A DNA stretch of 64,000 nucleotides from JAIVGV01 sp036389335 (GCA_036389335.1 DASVQC010000010.1:1-64000), one strand, 5' to 3'. Positions 37,564 through 44,854 are shown, counted from the first letter of the stretch. Notes: a model not told the origin generated them from the sequence alone. Numbers and translations are program-made.

Positions 37564-39846
37564 TTACTCTTCGGCCTCAACTTCGACTTGATGAATGATT
37601 CGCGTCGTGGATGTTCCGTCCTTGGGAAGGACGATCAGCTTGTTGTCGGCGGTCTTCTTCGCCACGTATGAGTCCGCCTTTGTTCCTGCATGATAGTAGG
37701 TGGCGTCGTAGTAGTACTTGGCGGGCGTGCCGGAGGGCCGCACGAAAGTGTAGTACTGCTTCGGCGTCCCGCTTTCTTCGATTCCCTGCATGAAGAGGGG
37801 AGAAGCCTGCTGGTCCTTGAAGGGCTCAGTGACCAGAAGTGTAGCCTGATCCGCTTCCACGTCTCCCGTGAGTTGCGGTTCTACACTGAGAACCCAGATG
37901 TTCACCACGACTTGTTGGATTGCAGCCCCCTCCCAATCAATTTGGGACGGGTCGATGGTCACCGTGAAGGGAACATCCGTCGCGTGGATGTTGAAGAAAC
38001 CGAGCTGATCTTTAATGTCTGTGAAGGTTCTCTGCTTGCCGGTCTTGAGCAGGGCTATGCCGTTATACGTGACGAATGCGGCGCTCGGGTTGCTCACCAG
38101 GTTGATCGTCCATGATGGGTTGGCTTCGTAAAATGCTTCATCCTGCGGGGGCGCGAATTTCCAGTCATGGCTGTCCGTAATTCCATTTTGAGGATCGTCG
38201 TATGTCCCGCGTATCTGGACATAGGTGACGGGCGCGGGGATCCCCGGAGGTAGGTTGATGACCATGAGGTTGAACTGTCTCTCGACGAAGGGAGAGCTAA
38301 TTATAATCGGGCCGTTGAGCGAAGCGCTGTAGACCTCGACGGGACCCATCACATATTTATTCTTGTCCTTCATGACATATGTGAGCTGGTAAGTAAGCTG
38401 GTTATTGCTCGGCTGATAATTCTTGCTCTCAGCCTTGAGGAGGTTCGTGTTATCCATCATCTTCAAAGTGCCGACCGCGTTGGGGACTCCTGTCGGCGTC
38501 TTGAAGAAGTATTTTATCAGGACGAAGTCAACCTCCTTTTCGAAGTTGATGTTGCTTCCGACGAATTGCGCCTGCTGAGTGCCGAAGCTGGCGGTCGTAA
38601 AATTCACCTGGGTGGCATCATTTGTGATCCGCTCACTCTTGTAAGGGTCATGCCCTTTGAAGAAGATTTCGTACTCGTACGCGTAAACCGGATCGAACTT
38701 GCCGTCCACGAAATGACCGTCGGCGGTGAATGTCCAGGACGAATCCCCGCCGGGGACGAAGTTGTGAGAATTGCCTGTCAGTTCCGTCTCGTCGGTGCTG
38801 CTGCTGCCAGCGTCGCTCTGGGGAACAGGGTACGTGACCTTTAAGCTCACGCGGTCGATGACTTCCGCGCTCAGATGGTTGAGCAGGTTGAAGCTGACGA
38901 CCATGTTGCGAGTGTCTATCGCCTTATAGTGCTTTTTCCATTGCTCCGCGTCGAAAGAAGGAAGTTGAACGCTGGCCTTGATGGCCCATTCGATGATCTG
39001 ATTCTCGCTGTAAGTGCGCTCGAACGAGGCAACCTGCGTCATCGAGAATTTGTCTCCGTTTTTCTCTCCGATGCGGCGCATCGCGTCGTCGACGGCCTTG
39101 GTGACCAGACCTTCGAGACTGATCCATGCCCAGTCATTTACTCGCTGCCGAAACTCCTCCGAAGGCTCCATTCCGAACCAATTTATGTCCACATCTCCCG
39201 CATCCGAATTTTTGAGGTACTCTTTAATAGTTTCGGTCCGCCCCCTCTCCTTGCCCCAGATGTTTTTGTCTATATCAACGTTCTTCTCGTAGTTGAACGC
39301 GATTTCGGATCTATATATAACCGTGGCGGCGACGGCGGGAAGTTTCGACAGGGTGAGCAAGTCGTATTCTATGCGGAAGGGAGAAACCATTCCTCCGCCC
39401 GGCCCGAAAGCGCCTTTGAAGCTCTCGACAGCCTCCTGGTCGGGAAGAAAAATGACGAAGGCAGCCCGGTTGTTTGAGTACATTGAGGGGCGGGCATTGA
39501 GGACTTTCTCACGGCCTGTGATGTCATAATAGAAATATGCCTGGCCCGTCAGCCAGTCGAACTGGCCCAACTCGATGTCAAGTCCCAGGTTGTCGTGGAC
39601 AGCCTTGAGCGCTTCGGGGCTCACACCCAACTCAACCGTAAAGGAGCAATTCCCCTGTATTCCTTCGGTCGTGTTGTACTCGACCATGGCAAATTCCGGG
39701 ATGAGATGACCGTCTATCTCCTGTAGTGCGAGCGTCGGGTCAGGAACGATGTACCACTTATTAGCGTTGGCAAAGTCCCTGTAGACAGTAACCGTCCGGC
39801 GATTTTCGTCGTAAAAGAAGACTTTTGTTTCTTGTATGTTGATCAT
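37564..39846 (-). CDS. Large beta-rich protein with novel N-terminal domain (island operon gene 1)
   Basis: A 760-residue protein. The N-terminal 180 residues (VFFYDENRRTVTVYRDF, WYIVPDPTLALQEIDG, NCSFTVELGVSPEALKAV) read as a compact beta domain with a YxVPDxP-like segment that also occurs in large uncharacterised proteins; I cannot name it. A helical part with many acidic and basic residues follows (about 185-330), then Ig-like beta units (from about 330), ending in the repeat shared with gene 2 (about 627-745: IDPSQIDWEGAAIQQVVVNIW ... YYYDATYYHAG ... LIVLP). No signal peptide. GGAGAGG precedes the ATG at 39846, which opens the operon. Confidence 0.65.
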   Translation of the reverse strand: MINIQETKVFFYDENRRTVTVYRDFANANKWYIVPDPTLALQEIDGHLIPEFAMVEYNTTEGIQGNCSFTVELGVSPEALKAVHDNLGLDIELGQFDWLTGQAYFYYDITGREKVLNARPSMYSNNRAAFVIFLPDQEAVESFKGAFGPGGGMVSPFRIEYDLLTLSKLPAVAATVIYRSEIAFNYEKNVDIDKNIWGKERGRTETIKEYLKNSDAGDVDINWFGMEPSEEFRQRVNDWAWISLEGLVTKAVDDAMRRIGEKNGDKFSMTQVASFERTYSENQIIEWAIKASVQLPSFDAEQWKKHYKAIDTRNMVVSFNLLNHLSAEVIDRVSLKVTYPVPQSDAGSSSTDETELTGNSHNFVPGGDSSWTFTADGHFVDGKFDPVYAYEYEIFFKGHDPYKSERITNDATQVNFTTASFGTQQAQFVGSNINFEKEVDFVLIKYFFKTPTGVPNAVGTLKMMDNTNLLKAESKNYQPSNNQLTYQLTYVMKDKNKYVMGPVEVYSASLNGPIIISSPFVERQFNLMVINLPPGIPAPVTYVQIRGTYDDPQNGITDSHDWKFAPPQDEAFYEANPSWTINLVSNPSAAFVTYNGIALLKTGKQRTFTDIKDQLGFFNIHATDVPFTVTIDPSQIDWEGAAIQQVVVNIWVLSVEPQLTGDVEADQATLLVTEPFKDQQASPLFMQGIEESGTPKQYYTFVRPSGTPAKYYYDATYYHAGTKADSYVAKKTADNKLIVLPKDGTSTTRIIHQVEVEAEE

Positions 39847-40316
39847 GGGTCCTCTCCTAAATGCTTTCAGTTGCTAGTAGAAAAGATTCAGGACTGCGTC
39901 CGGCCTATAACTTGCAGCCAGCAGGTAGCCTGGTAAAACATCCGCGCCCTTCAGGTATCTAGTCCCGCTCATTCGAGCGTCATGAATCTCGCGAGCTTTG
40001 CCTAACAGAACCGCTTGACGGGCGTTCTGTTGGGCAGGAAATCGTTCTGTCGGGCAAAATTTGTGGGCAGAGGACGCGGTTGGATGGCACAGGAAGCCTT
40101 TCTGAATTGACGGGGCGTGAAGTAGACCGCTTGAAAGTTGAGGGCAGGACAATACTCTATGCGCAAGGGGTTGTATGTGCGGTAACACACACAGTGAGGA
40201 ATCGTCGGGCAAGATCACGTCCCGTTGGGCAAAAGGCTTTCGTTAGGCAAAGCCTTTCAGAACGGCTTTGCACAAAAATAGCCGTTTGCACAAAAATTAG
40301 GTGAGTTGCACAAAAA
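39847..40316. repeat. Operon leader and composite repeat region (TTGGGCA and TTGCACAAAAAT units)
   Basis: This 470-bp gap upstream of the five-gene operon has no gene. It holds TTCTGTTGGGCAGG and TTCTGTCGGGCAAA (about 40025-40060), GGGCAAG and TTGGGCAAAAG (about 40205-40235), then GTTAGGCAAAGCCTTTCAG (from 40243) with its inverted partner GGCTTTGCACAAAAAT (40265-40280), and three direct units of TTGCACAAAAAT at about 18-20-bp spacing (40268, 40286, 40306). These match the words of the 29692 and 44829 repeats. The operon promoter must lie here, but I see no clear -35/-10 pair. Confidence 0.6.
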
Positions 40317-40592
40317 TTAAGAGCGTTTCGGCTTGGCGGGAAGTTTTGCAGGAAGGTCTAACTTATCATCAATCAGCACGTCCGCGCAGACGCCCGCGAG
40401 CCGCGCGTATTGCAAGACCACGATCAAAGACGGCTCACGTTTCCCCGTCTCAAATTCCGAGATTTGGCTTGCTACGATCCCTTCAACATCCAGACGCTTA
40501 ACCATCTGAGACTGAGATAAGCCGAGCGCGTTGCGAATCGCCAGCAGCTTTTCGCCTAAGCGTTGCGGCCTCAGACGCGGCCTTGTACCCAT
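40317..40592 (-). CDS. XRE-family helix-turn-helix regulator
   Basis: A 91-residue regulator. LRPQRLGEKLLAIRNALGLS, QSQMVKRL, ASQISEFETGKREPSLIVVL and QYARLAGVCADVLIDD form the five-helix Cro/C1-type HTH, with recognition around ASQISEFETGKR. No second domain; the tail is basic (KLPAKPKRS). The start at 40592 is set by AGGAGG at 40602-40607, 8-10 bases upstream. Both signals lie in a perfect hairpin (see the regulatory entry). It is encoded immediately upstream of, and on the same strand as, the five-gene operon, so it may control it (inference). Confidence 0.88.
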   Translation of the reverse strand: MGTRPRLRPQRLGEKLLAIRNALGLSQSQMVKRLDVEGIVASQISEFETGKREPSLIVVLQYARLAGVCADVLIDDKLDLPAKLPAKPKRS

Positions 40593-40613
40593 CAGGAGTT
40601 ACCTCCTGATGGG
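40588..40613 (-). promoter_or_regulatory. Perfect inverted repeat over the Shine-Dalgarno and start codon of the XRE gene
   Basis: Arms of 11 bases (CCCATCAGGAG, 40588-40598, and CTCCTGATGGG, 40603-40613) with a 4-base loop. On the minus strand the AGGAGG Shine-Dalgarno and the ATG of the XRE gene lie inside it, so the mRNA hairpin would hide both. As DNA it is also a good dyad operator for a dimeric XRE protein. Either reading implies autoregulation; neither is proven. Confidence 0.6.
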
Positions 40614-40925
40614 CGCAGCCGCGCTTGCAGCTTGACACTACAAGCAATTGCTAGCAGTATGTCGTCGCGTAACTTGTTCGCCGTGAGTAGGAACCTTCCA
40701 TGCTCAACGGCGACGCCCATCACTCAGTTTGAGGTTGAGGCGAGCTACGCATACGACCGTTGCTAGTTTGTAAAAGAGCGCGGCGCAGAAGATATCACAA
40801 CTTGGGTCGCGCTGCCGCCCCTCATGTCGGGCGGGGGGTTAGGCTGGCGCAGGCGGGGGCGCGTCACGGCTCGCCCATTCCGTGAGGGGGAAGGGCGAGC
40901 CGACCCCCGCCTTATTCCTCATCCC
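40593..40925. other. Intergenic region between the XRE and receiver genes
   Basis: This 333-bp divergent gap should contain promoters for both neighbours. A GCAATTGC palindrome lies at 40644-40651 next to GCTAGC. The stretch from about 40800 to 40925 is G+C-rich like the host chromosome. No gene is recognised. Confidence 0.4.
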
Positions 40926-41285
40926 ATGCGCCTCACGATCCTTTACGTCGAAGATCACAACATAGTCGCGGATGCCGTCCGCGATCTGTTGACCGAGGAA
41001 GGCTACTCGGTCGAAGTGTGCGCGAACGGCGACGCGGCAATGAACAAGCTGGCGGGCGGCTTCGCTTACGATCTGCTGCTCTTTGATAACGAGTTGCCGG
41101 GGGCGAGCGGGCTGGAACTCACGCGCTACGCGCGCAGCCTTGCAAGCTATCGCACGATTCCGATCATTATGATCTCAGCTAGCGATTGTGGCGTGGACGC
41201 CAAGCGCGCGGGGGCGGATTTATTCTTAAGGAAGCCGGATGATATTGCGGGCCTGATTGATGCCGTGAGAAGGCTGACAGAATAA
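40926..41285 (+). CDS. Stand-alone response-regulator receiver domain protein
   Basis: A 119-residue CheY-like receiver with no output domain. Acidic pocket Glu9/Asp10 (LYVEDH), phosphoacceptor Asp54 (LLLFDNELPG), conserved Ser (IMISAS) and Lys103 (LFLRKP). ATG at 40926 is used because the fold begins there; the open frame extends upstream to 40824 through Arg-rich, non-conserved sequence. No histidine kinase is adjacent. It probably acts by protein-protein contact with a partner encoded elsewhere. Its base composition is closer to the host than that of the five-gene operon. Confidence 0.88.
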   Translation: MRLTILYVEDHNIVADAVRDLLTEEGYSVEVCANGDAAMNKLAGGFAYDLLLFDNELPGASGLELTRYARSLASYRTIPIIMISASDCGVDAKRAGADLFLRKPDDIAGLIDAVRRLTE

Positions 41286-41343
41286 TCTTGCCAAGCGCGC
41301 GGGCGGCGGGAATAATTATATCGGGGCGAGTTGTCATAAAAAG

Positions 41344-41375
41344 CCCGGCGGCTCGCATCACTGTGAGCCGCCGGG
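41344..41375. terminator. Bidirectional terminator
   Basis: A 14-bp stem (CCCGGCGGCTCGCA with TGTGAGCCGCCGGG, one G-T pair) around TCAC. A-rich (CATAAAAAG) on one side and GAATGTTT on the other. Between the convergent receiver and DUF1508-like genes. Confidence 0.7.
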
Positions 41376-41409
41376 GAATGTTTATCCGGCGAGGTTTATA
41401 CGCTCCGAC

Positions 41410-41580
41410 TTAGCCGCCGTACACCGGAGCGTTTGCCGACCCCTTCACCAGCTTGATGGCGTCGAGGCAGTCTTGCTTGTTGTGGTAGCCCTCGCCGGAG
41501 TTGGCGATCTTGCGACCGTTGGCAGCCTGAAGATACCAACGCCACTGATTGTTCGCGTCGAGATACACGTGATATGCCAT
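41410..41580 (-). CDS. Small DUF1508/YegP-like protein
   Basis: A 56-residue protein: MAYHVYLDANNQWRWYLQAA, NGRKIANSGEGYHNKQDC, LDAIKLVKGSANAPVY. It matches the single-unit YegP/DUF1508 pattern (Y-x-D-x-x-x-x-W-R-W-x-L, then G-x-x-I-A-x-S-G-E-x-Y, then a helix with CLxAIxxVK). The start at 41580 has AGGAG 10 bases upstream; the longer frame to 41760 overlaps the divergent small gene and is not used. These proteins are small, basic to neutral and of unknown function. It is divergent, 36 bp from the gene at 41617. Confidence 0.85.
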   Translation of the reverse strand: MAYHVYLDANNQWRWYLQAANGRKIANSGEGYHNKQDCLDAIKLVKGSANAPVYGG

Positions 41581-41616
41581 TTGCTTTTCTCCTGATTCTG
41601 TTGCGGAGGTTTCATC

Positions 41617-41832
41617 ATGGGCGAAAAATGGAAGACCTACCTTTTTGAGTATCAGCACGCCGGGGCAACTTGGAGCATGGAGGTTAAGGCCAGCTCCGAA
41701 CAGGACGCGAAAGAGCGTCTTGCTAAGTTGCAGCGTGCCGATTACGTCGGCGTTCTTCAATTCAAGCTCCCCGTGGAGCTTGGCATCTTCGCCCGGCTGC
41801 TCTGCTGGTGGCAGAACAGGAGAGCCGCGTGA
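41617..41832 (+). CDS. Small hypothetical protein
   Basis: A 71-residue protein: KTYLFEYQHAGATWSMEVKA, SSEQDAKERLAKLQRADYVG, ending FARLLCWWQNRRAA. A GGAGG ribosome-binding site 9 bases before ATG and balanced composition support real coding. The pattern of one strand pair plus an xDAKERL helix recalls small DUF-type proteins with a single alpha/beta unit. No family recognised. It is divergent from the DUF1508-like gene, and both sit in the island. Confidence 0.65.
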   Translation: MGEKWKTYLFEYQHAGATWSMEVKASSEQDAKERLAKLQRADYVGVLQFKLPVELGIFARLLCWWQNRRAA

Positions 41833-42238
41833 TTTGGTTGTGGACGTAAGGCGACTGATCTGCTATAATCCTTTTCCCAGTAAGACTTAGCAAGTCAGCA
41901 GGGCTGTCATTCTGATCCAGCGACTCTCCAGTCCAAATCAGGGTGGCAGCCTTCGCCTTTGATTACACCTCACGCCCTATTACCCACAACGGATCATTCA
42001 GGCGTTCAGCGACTACACTTCTATACACGATCTCGTAAATTAGATCAACCCTTAACGCGGAAATATTTTATGACCGACAGTCATAACCGCTGACCCGTTT
42101 ACCTCTACTACAATGTTTATAAGGGGTTAAGCAGATCACTAACGGCGGGGTGAGAATAATCGTTGACGGGCGGTTATTTCCTGCTGTAGTATTCACCGTG
42201 CCGAGGATTCAGTCTGCTCTCTCTCTTGGAGGTGTTAA
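41833..42238. other. Intergenic region with a dyad and a promoter
   Basis: This 406-bp A/T-richer stretch has no gene. It contains an inverted repeat TATGAC-CGACA-GTCATA (42069-42085), which could be an operator, and a sigma-70-like promoter at 42163-42192. Confidence 0.5.
42163..42192 (+). promoter_or_regulatory. Putative sigma-70 promoter of the winged-helix-like gene
   Basis: TTGACG (42163-42168) and TAGTAT (42187-42192) separated by 18 bases, about 47 bases before the ATG at 42239. The match is good for a housekeeping promoter but is by eye only. Confidence 0.45.
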
Positions 42239-43168
42239 ATGGAGTCTAATGAAGTGACGAATCCGTCAAGTGATAATATGACGAGCCCAGCCGAAGCCAC
42301 TACCAATCCGCCGACATTAGCTAAGGATGAGATGGCAGGGACTTCCGACGAAAGTTCCAGCGAGAACGGGGGAGAGGGGAAAGCCGCCTCAACTTCAAAG
42401 AGGAAGGTAGTGAGATTCAAGAAAGGCACTGTGCCCCCTGCCCTGTCATTAGAAGAAGTCGCTGACTTAATTAAAAGTTACTACGAAAATACAGGAGGCG
42501 AGCAGACCACCTATGACCCACTAGCCTCTCTCACTAACAATTCAAGTGGAAGCAGCGTGTTCTGGCGAAAGCTCTCTACCATTAAGAACTTCGGGCTGAT
42601 TCAAGAAGAAAATAGGCAGTTGTCTATCACCCCCTTGGGCGTCCGCGTGGCAGCTCCACACGATCCATCGGAGCGCATTGAAGCCCTCAAGCAAGCGTTC
42701 TTGAATATAGATATTTTTAAGACAGCCTACGAGAGATATAAGGGAAAGAATCTGCCACTAGACGAGTTTCTAGTGAATGCCTTTTCAAGCAATGTTCCAA
42801 AGGAACTTGCCGCAGAGTGGGTAGAAAAATTCAAATCTTCTGCAACCGCCGCGGGGCTGCTGGAAACTCGCAATGGGAAGGTTCATATGCGCGAGAGCGT
42901 GCTTATCCCTTCCCAAGAAAAAGAGAAAGAAAAACCAATCATAGAAGATCAAGGCGGACGTTCAGGACAAGGTGGACAAGCGCAGCAACTTCATAACCCG
43001 CCGCCGCCAGCGGACGTTATTCGCACTCCGATTCCACTCGCACCGGGACGACTAGCTCACATTGAACTGCCTAACGACTGGAAGCCTAACGAACTCAAAA
43101 AGCTGTTGAAGCTTTTGGCACTAACATTTGGTGTCGATGATGATGAGCCGAGGATAGGAGTTGATTAG
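42239..43168 (+). CDS. Hypothetical protein with winged-helix-like region
   Basis: A 309-residue protein. The first 60 residues are Ser/Thr/Glu-rich and probably disordered (MESNEVTNPSSDN, SSSENGGEGKAAST). From about 64 to 215: SLEEVADLIKSYYENTGG, SVFWRKLSTIKNFGLIQEEN, RQLSITPLGVRVAAPHD, EWVEKFKSSATAAGLLE. This resembles two winged-helix units as in DUF5343-type proteins, though I cannot confirm the family. The tail has a Gln/Gly/Pro-rich linker (about 240-258) and ends in KPNELKKLLKLLALTFGV. GGAGG precedes the start. The tRNA-like element begins 12 bp after the stop. Confidence 0.6.
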   Translation: MESNEVTNPSSDNMTSPAEATTNPPTLAKDEMAGTSDESSSENGGEGKAASTSKRKVVRFKKGTVPPALSLEEVADLIKSYYENTGGEQTTYDPLASLTNNSSGSSVFWRKLSTIKNFGLIQEENRQLSITPLGVRVAAPHDPSERIEALKQAFLNIDIFKTAYERYKGKNLPLDEFLVNAFSSNVPKELAAEWVEKFKSSATAAGLLETRNGKVHMRESVLIPSQEKEKEKPIIEDQGGRSGQGGQAQQLHNPPPPADVIRTPIPLAPGRLAHIELPNDWKPNELKKLLKLLALTFGVDDDEPRIGVD

Positions 43169-43180
43169 GAAGAATGTTAC

Positions 43181-43274
43181 GGAGGGCGTCCCCTGTTCTG
43201 GTGAACTTAACGGGCTTCCGATCCCAAGGGCACGCTGCTGTCACAGCGTTGGGGTTCAATTCCCACGCCCTCCG
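43181..43274 (+). ncRNA. tRNA-like element with 9-bp acceptor-like stem and long variable arm
   Basis: The ends pair perfectly: GGAGGGCGT (43181-43189) with ACGCCCTCC (43265-43273), followed by G (43274) in the discriminator position and no encoded CCA. A T-arm-like GGG-TTCAATT-CCC joins the 3' acceptor strand directly, giving 9+3 base pairs. A 6-bp hairpin ACGCTG-CTGTCA-CAGCGT occupies the position of a long variable arm. The D and anticodon regions do not form clear canonical arms by eye; CTTCCGA between GGG and TCC is one candidate anticodon loop. Outer flanks AGAATGTT and AACATTCT extend the pairing. Possible readings: atypical (allo-)tRNA, tRNA remnant, or other structured RNA. Confidence 0.4.
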
Positions 43275-43548
43275 TATCCAACATTCTATATCACATCTCA
43301 CGAAATTCTAAAATAACATAAGCGAGGGACATACGAAATGAGGCGGAAAATCCTTTAACGTCAATCAATTAACTCTTGATTTCACCGCTGAAAAAGAGTA
43401 TCATTCCTGCAACCTCACAGACAAATTAAACGGCCCAGTCGAGTGCGTCAACACCCAACTGAGCCTATACGACCACAGCGTGAGCGACCACGTTGCAGCC
43501 CGTACTTCATTGTGCTGCACCACGCTTGGAGAAAGCAAGAGGCGCACG
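43275..43548. other. Gap between the tRNA-like element and the transposase
   Basis: No gene is supported. The sequence is A/T-rich (ATTCTAAAATAACATAAGCG, TTAACTCTTGATTTCACCGC) and should hold the transposase promoter. I could not find terminal inverted repeats of an insertion sequence here that match sequence after 44517. The transposase frame is open from 43480 (GTG), so the true start may lie in the last part. Confidence 0.35.
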
Positions 43549-44517
43549 ATGGAGACCGCACAGCGGAAGACCTACCCGCAGAATTGGACAGCCTACAACC
43601 TCGCGCAGACGACCGAAAAGGCGAAATTCCTAGAACTGCTTTTTGAACTCTGCGCCAACATCGAAGACCTACCGAAGAAGCCCGGTGCTGGTAGAACTAG
43701 ACTGCCGCTCTCGGAGATGATCTTTTGCGTGGTCTTCAAAACCTATTCGACCGTCTCAGGCCGCCGCTTCATCTCCGATCTGAAAGAGGCGCAGCGTCGC
43801 GGCTTCATCTCGCAGACGCCGCACTTTAATTCGATCTTCAATTACTTAGAACTTGAAGAGATGACGGACTGCCTACAGCGTCTCATCATCGAATCATCCC
43901 TACCGTTGAAAGAGATAGAATCGCAGTTCGCGGTTGACTCTTCCGGCTTCCGCACGAAGGGACATACCACGTGGTTCAATACGAAGTACGGCACTCACGT
44001 TGATAAGGGCGTGTGGCTCAAAGCGCACGTGATGTGCGGCACGCTCACGAACATCATTACCGCCGTCGAAGTGACGGATCGCAAGCCGCACGACAGCCGA
44101 TATTTTATGCCGCTCGTTGATCGGACTGAGAAGACTGGTTTCGGGATGAAGGAAATCTCAGCCGACAAGGGATATGACAGCTTCAACCTCAGACGCTTTA
44201 CGTTACTCAAAGGCGCGATCCCTTACATCCCGTTCCGCACGCTGAATAAAGAGAAAGGCAAAGGCGAGTTGTGGAAGCGTATGTATCACTTCTACAGCTA
44301 CCAGCGCGAAGAGTTCAACGCGCATTATCATCGGCGCAGCAACGTCGAATCTGTTTTCTCAATGATGAAGGCGAAGTTCGGGGAGAAGCTGAGAAGCAAA
44401 ACCGAAGTGGCGCAAGAGAATGAGTTGCTATGCAAGGTGCTGGCACACAATCTTTGTTGCGTCGTACAATCAATGTATGAACTCGGTATCGAAGCGAATT
44501 TCGGAATAGAAGTCTGA
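43549..44517 (+). CDS. IS4/IS5-type DDE transposase
   Basis: A 322-residue transposase from ATG 43549 (METAQRKTYPQNWTAYNL); the frame is open from GTG 43480. Catalytic triad: first Asp in FAVDSSGFR, second in ISADKGYDSFNLRR, Glu in YHRRSNVESVFSMMKAKFG, the R-N-x-E arrangement of the IS4/IS5 group. A DUF772-like N-terminal part (LPLSEMIFCVVFKTYSTVSG) supports this. It appears intact. No terminal inverted repeats were found by eye, so the element's limits are unknown. It lies inside the island and is a candidate for its mobility. Confidence 0.88.
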   Translation: METAQRKTYPQNWTAYNLAQTTEKAKFLELLFELCANIEDLPKKPGAGRTRLPLSEMIFCVVFKTYSTVSGRRFISDLKEAQRRGFISQTPHFNSIFNYLELEEMTDCLQRLIIESSLPLKEIESQFAVDSSGFRTKGHTTWFNTKYGTHVDKGVWLKAHVMCGTLTNIITAVEVTDRKPHDSRYFMPLVDRTEKTGFGMKEISADKGYDSFNLRRFTLLKGAIPYIPFRTLNKEKGKGELWKRMYHFYSYQREEFNAHYHRRSNVESVFSMMKAKFGEKLRSKTEVAQENELLCKVLAHNLCCVVQSMYELGIEANFGIEV

Positions 44518-44527
44518 GCGTGCGGCG

Positions 44528-44779
44528 GTGAAAGCTATAATCGTTCTAGCAATCCTGTTGGGTTTGCTCTCACTTCCGGCATGGGGCTGGTGGCTGGTCT
44601 TCAACAAGCCTGCCCGCTTAAGACTCCTGAGACGCCGTCCATTTTGGAAACCACTCCTGCCGGAAAGCGAAGCCTCGGAAGAGTCGCGCGCCTCAATCGA
44701 AGCGTGGGTAGGGGTCGTCATAGCAACGCTCGTTTCTATCCTCGGCTTGTACTTAGTCTTTTCGGAGTGGCGAGGCTAA
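44528..44779 (+). CDS. Small predicted membrane protein
   Basis: An 83-residue protein from a GTG start 10 bp after the transposase: KAIIVLAILLGLLSLPAWGWW is one membrane helix and WVGVVIATLVSILGLYLVF a second, with a basic/Pro-rich loop (RLRLLRRRPFWKPLLP) between them. No family recognised and no strong ribosome-binding site, so translation may depend on coupling to the transposase. It could be a chance open frame; the two well-formed helices argue for a real gene. Confidence 0.5.
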   Translation: MKAIIVLAILLGLLSLPAWGWWLVFNKPARLRLLRRRPFWKPLLPESEASEESRASIEAWVGVVIATLVSILGLYLVFSEWRG

Positions 44780-44854
44780 TTTTTGTGCAGGAATCGCAGT
44801 TGCACAAAAATCGACCTTATAACCCCTATTTTTGTGCAAAGCCCTTTCAGAACA
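44779..44854. repeat. Right island boundary: inverted TTTTTGTGCA pair and 26-bp direct repeat
   Basis: ATTTTTGTGCA (44779-44789) and TGCACAAAAAT (44801-44811) form an 11-bp inverted pair. At 44829-44854 lies the second identical copy of the 26-bp repeat found at 29692-29717 in the same orientation. G+C content rises to host level soon after. The remaining gap to 45142 shows no gene. Confidence 0.8.

Noticed and set aside
30205..39846. Contractile-injection or phage-tail-like particle for the five-gene operon
   Set aside because: No sheath, tube, baseplate, LysM or AAA+ ATPase genes are present, and the beta repeats do not show tail-fibre collagen or trimerisation motifs.
40926..41285. Two-component system for the receiver gene
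   Set aside because: No histidine kinase gene is adjacent on either side, so a local pair cannot be claimed.
43225..43250. tRNA-Asp anticodon arm: CTGTCA loop flanked by CGCTG/CAGCG reads like an Asp GTC anticodon
   Set aside because: The loop would have only six bases and the region before it is about 18 bases too long for a D-arm, so the hairpin fits a variable arm better.
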